NCBI RefSeq assembly: GCF_000741785.1
Contig: NZ_JGZP01000016.1
Location: forward strand, 1-64,000
Source of the DNA: Bifidobacterium stellenboschense
Lineage (GTDB): Bacteria; Actinomycetota; Actinomycetes; Actinomycetales; Bifidobacteriaceae
Length of the DNA stretch: 64,000 nucleotides
Direction: 5' to 3'
Part shown: piece after piece, positions 61,803-64,000 of the stretch
How positions within the stretch are numbered: position 1 is the first letter of the stretch
Layout: every line of letters begins with the position of its first letter
The notes under the pieces: model-generated
What the model was told of the DNA's origin: nothing
Databases searched by the model: none
The model's input: only the letters and a program-made list of their open reading frames with translations
Made by a program: the position numbers and the translations under genes

Positions 61803-61859
61803 AACCGGACAAAGGTTGCTGGAGGGCTATTTTCGTTGGAAACACTCGGCGTGTCGCAT
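61803..61859 (-). promoter_or_regulatory. Zinc-ribbon operon upstream region with shared motifs
   Basis: TTTGTCCGGTT (61813-61803) is 24 bases from the ATG; CGACACGCCG (61856-61847) is 33 bases further up. 61831-61859 is identical over 29 bases to 63159-63187. Confidence 0.75.
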
Positions 61860-61986
61860 ATTGGCCATCCTTGGCTAACTGTTTGGGGTTACGTAAAGAA
61901 ACGTGGGTCTTATCCGGGTGCGTCGTCGGTGTGTTCCTTTCCTTTATCGTCCGCAATCACAGGGCCGCGCACCCGGATTGGCTTGC

Positions 61987-63090
61987 TCAGGCCATCCAGG
62001 GGTCCGCATAGGTCGGGAACGTCGTATCGTCGATGAACGTCATCACGCGATCGGATATCCGATCCTCGAACTCATCCTGTTTGTCGGAGTACCGTTCGTC
62101 GTATTCCAGCGCCTTCTCCATGTTGGGGGACGGGTCGAAGCCGTCCTGGATCAGGTCGGGACGAAAGTCCACCATGACCTGGGCGACATCGTAGATGCTC
62201 AATGCCCCGTGGACGGTTTGAAACAGGAACATCAGCCATCGGTCGAATTCGCCGTACAACTCGGCCTCTGTTTTGTTCTTGCCGAGATTGCAGCCTCTGC
62301 ACCTGTCGATGCTGATGCCGTTGCCATCGTCATTCACGTGGTATTGGAACTGCATACGCTGCCGATGCTTGGCTTGCAGTTCCTCCTCGGACGGCATTTT
62401 AAGTTTTGTAAACGGGCGATAGACCTTCTCGTACACCGTTCTGCGTCGGGCTCGGACGATTCTGTCGGGGGCGCCCAGGAGCTTGTAGTACGTGCCTGTG
62501 GAGGCGTTCTGGTTCGACTGGTCGTCGAGATGATGGGCTTTCCTCTCAACGAAGAAGGCCTTGTTGGTGTCGCTGGTCAGGCGATGCCTGATGGTGGCGG
62601 CCAGACGACCGAAGTCCGTATCGTCGTAGACGTCCAGCAGCGCCCAATACATCGCCGTGCTGGCACGCGCCAGGAATGATGCGTCGCTGGTCGCCTCCGC
62701 GTACAGATCGACGAACTTGGGTCCCAATCCGATGGGGGTTCCGTCGCGGTCGCATTGGTAGCAGAGGTTCATCACCACGCCGTCAGGCTCGCTGAGCATG
62801 GCGTAATTGGGATTGCATTCGAGATGCTTGAGCTGGCGGCGGAAATTGGGCTTGTTCTTCAGCAAGCGCTCGGCGATGGGCAGCAGCATGGCGATGATGT
62901 GTTCGTTCGGTCCCTTGCAGTCGATGATCTCCTGACCGATGGAGTAGTCAGGTCGCTGGTGCTGCGGTGGCCGATAGGTCTCCTTCCAGAAGCGCAGCTG
63001 CTCGTTGACGATGGGGCATGCCGGATGGCGACGCCTGCGGGATGCCCCACGACGCCTACGCTGTGGATTGGTGCGACGTGACTTGTTCAT
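61987..63090 (-). CDS. Hypothetical protein with PDYSIG segment and Cys pairs
   Basis: 367 aa from ATG 63090 (GGAGG 8 bases upstream). Arg-rich N terminus (RRTNPQRRRRGASRRRRHP), then the segment shared with the 60-aa gene (ETYRPPQHQRPDYSIGQEI...LLKNKPNF). Cys pairs at LCYQC and RCRGCNLGKNK; the second faintly recalls HNH-type metal motifs but is not enough to call a nuclease. Acidic C terminus. No membrane segment. Monocistronic. Confidence 0.65.
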   Translation of the reverse strand: MNKSRRTNPQRRRRGASRRRRHPACPIVNEQLRFWKETYRPPQHQRPDYSIGQEIIDCKGPNEHIIAMLLPIAERLLKNKPNFRRQLKHLECNPNYAMLSEPDGVVMNLCYQCDRDGTPIGLGPKFVDLYAEATSDASFLARASTAMYWALLDVYDDTDFGRLAATIRHRLTSDTNKAFFVERKAHHLDDQSNQNASTGTYYKLLGAPDRIVRARRRTVYEKVYRPFTKLKMPSEEELQAKHRQRMQFQYHVNDDGNGISIDRCRGCNLGKNKTEAELYGEFDRWLMFLFQTVHGALSIYDVAQVMVDFRPDLIQDGFDPSPNMEKALEYDERYSDKQDEFEDRISDRVMTFIDDTTFPTYADPWMA

Positions 63091-63129
63091 GGTGATGACC
63101 TCCGTCCTTCTATTCCATTCATCATTCAC

Positions 63130-63187
63130 AACCGGATAAAAGCCATGAGAGTGGCCGATTTCGTTGGAAACACTCGGCGTGTCGCAT
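63130..63187 (-). promoter_or_regulatory. PDYSIG-gene upstream region with shared motifs
   Basis: TTTATCCGGTT (63140-63130) is 39 bases from the ATG and CGACACGCCG (63184-63175) 33 bases further upstream, with the same spacing as at 61803. Confidence 0.75.
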
Positions 63188-63331
63188 GTTGACCCTCCTT
63201 GACCAAACGTTCGTGTCGGCACTGTGCCGATGCTGGGTCGTCTCGCTTGTGTGGTTGCGCCGCGATGCACGGTGCGTTCGGGACGACCTGGGAAACAGTG
63301 TACATGAGTTTTGTGTGAGATAGTTTCACAA

Positions 63332-63361
63332 TTGACAAACGGGGGTCGCGCGCGGTAGGCT
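63332..63361 (+). promoter_or_regulatory. Possible sigma-70 promoter for the gene at the right edge
   Basis: TTGACA (63332-63337) and TAGGCT (63356-63361), 18 bases apart, 71 bases from the GTG start. Good -35, weak -10. The gap 63188-63331 shows nothing else. Confidence 0.4.
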
Positions 63362-63431
63362 TTCGTGTCCAACAGGCATTGACGAACATCGGCGGGTTCC
63401 GGCACCCGCCGCAAACAAGGAGCATGCGGTC

Positions 63432-64000
63432 GTGGGTGATAAATATTCCTATATGCTGTCCTCATCGGACATCGCCAGAATGGTCAACATGCGTCCCTCG
63501 GCGGTTTCCAATTGGAGAAAACGCGCGAACACCGGCTTCCCCCAGTCCGTTGCGACCAAGGACGGACGGCCGTTGTTCGACTACGGCGCAGTCGTCAAAT
63601 GGCTCGATTCGAGGGGTGTCAAGTATAAGGACATCCGTCTGGAACAGGGGATGTGGACGTTCCTCGAACACTGGCGCGGCGACGGCGATCCGGTCGAAGC
63701 CGTATCGATTGTGCTGTGGGCGATGTGCCTGCGCGTCGTCGTCGACGAATACGGTCTGTCCGCGCGTTGGAAAAAACTGGTCGATGGAACCAACGATCAG
63801 AATGACAGTACGCCGATCGGCAGCCGTCTGGCGCCGCTGGTCAAGCGCATCCTCGAAGGCGCCGGCTGCGGGGAAGGCAGCAGGCACGCCGACGAGGTCA
63901 TCCGCATGGCGTTGACCATGACGGACAGAGTGCGCGGGTTGACGCTCTATCAACTGCACGATCTGCTGATGTACGTCGATAGCCTCTTCAAGGTCGACGG
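63432..64000 (+). CDS. N-terminal part of a putative N-6 DNA methylase-like protein (runs off the window)
   Basis: GTG 63432 (AAGGAG 10 bases upstream) opens a frame with no stop to the window end, at least 189 residues. Residues ~9-65 look like a helix-turn-helix found at the start of actinobacterial N-6 DNA methylases: SSSDIARMVNMRPSAVSNWRKRANTGFPQ, PLFDYGAVVKWLDSRG. A helical region follows (TFLEHWRGDGDPVEAVSIVLWAMCLRVVV, VIRMALTMTDRVRGLTLYQLHDLLMYVDSLF). The catalytic NPPF/Y motif would be beyond the edge, so the call is an inference. Other possibility: an unrelated DNA-binding protein. Confidence 0.45.
   Translation, partial: MGDKYSYMLSSSDIARMVNMRPSAVSNWRKRANTGFPQSVATKDGRPLFDYGAVVKWLDSRGVKYKDIRLEQGMWTFLEHWRGDGDPVEAVSIVLWAMCLRVVVDEYGLSARWKKLVDGTNDQNDSTPIGSRLAPLVKRILEGAGCGEGSRHADEVIRMALTMTDRVRGLTLYQLHDLLMYVDSLFKVD

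Noticed and set aside
61987-63090. HNH nuclease call for the PDYSIG protein
   Set aside because: Only one RCRGCNLGKNK segment resembles an HNH metal motif; the other catalytic residues are not recognisable.

Overview
The window is a high-GC actinobacterial chromosome segment, most likely Bifidobacterium. This is inferred from the gene set: a 918-residue phosphoenolpyruvate carboxylase, CrgA and DUF3073 proteins, an AhpF-type reductase with its thioredoxin-like part at the C terminus, and the actinobacterial fhaA-fhaB-pstP-rodA-pbpA-pknA-pknB cluster. Species cannot be named from the sequence.

Layout. 1-18.6 kb holds housekeeping and transport genes: the end of an AhpF/TrxB-like reductase, an AlbA_2 regulator behind a striking palindromic operator, an OFA-type permease, ppc with an elaborate 3' hairpin structure, a ThrE-like exporter, a PutP-like symporter, an amidohydrolase, trpS, DUF3073, an SCP2-like protein and glgP. 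18.9-21.3 kb holds a small membrane protein, a rhomboid protease, a dense DnaA-box cluster that is a strong oriC candidate (19.96-20.40 kb), a gene-free array of hairpins, and crgA. 21.5-33.8 kb is the cell-envelope and signalling block: DUF881 protein, class E sortase, trpG/pabA, then a leftward run of seven genes (fhaA, fhaB, pstP, rodA, pbpA, pknA, pknB) whose last five are tightly packed, four of the junctions being ATGA overlaps. 34.3-38 kb carries an S9 peptidase with two in-frame repeat insertions and a lysophospholipase-like hydrolase. 38.1-43.4 kb is an operon of VWA/solute-binding lipoprotein, XpaC-like, solute-binding and TelA-like proteins. 43.6-53.1 kb has a small membrane protein, an EamA transporter, acylphosphatase, a pair of opposed 21-bp-period arrays, Hsp20, an esterase plus MprF-like pair, and MsrAB.

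53-64 kb is an accessory region. It starts with an XRE-RhuM-Fic fusion overlapping msrAB tail to tail, then a perfect parS site. After that come about ten mostly unrecognised genes: a metallophosphoesterase with an in-frame stop near its start, Cys-rich proteins, a lipoprotein, an Lgt-like membrane protein, a DUF4190-like protein, a zinc-ribbon protein, and two proteins sharing a PDYSIG-containing segment. Five promoters in this region share a TTTGTCCGGTT-type motif and a CGACACGCCG-type motif, so the genes look like one co-regulated but undescribed set. The window ends inside an ORF resembling the start of an N-6 DNA methylase.

Two families of GC-rich, palindromic short repeats are scattered over the window, mostly between genes. 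They also occur inside two coding regions, where they stay in frame and are translated.
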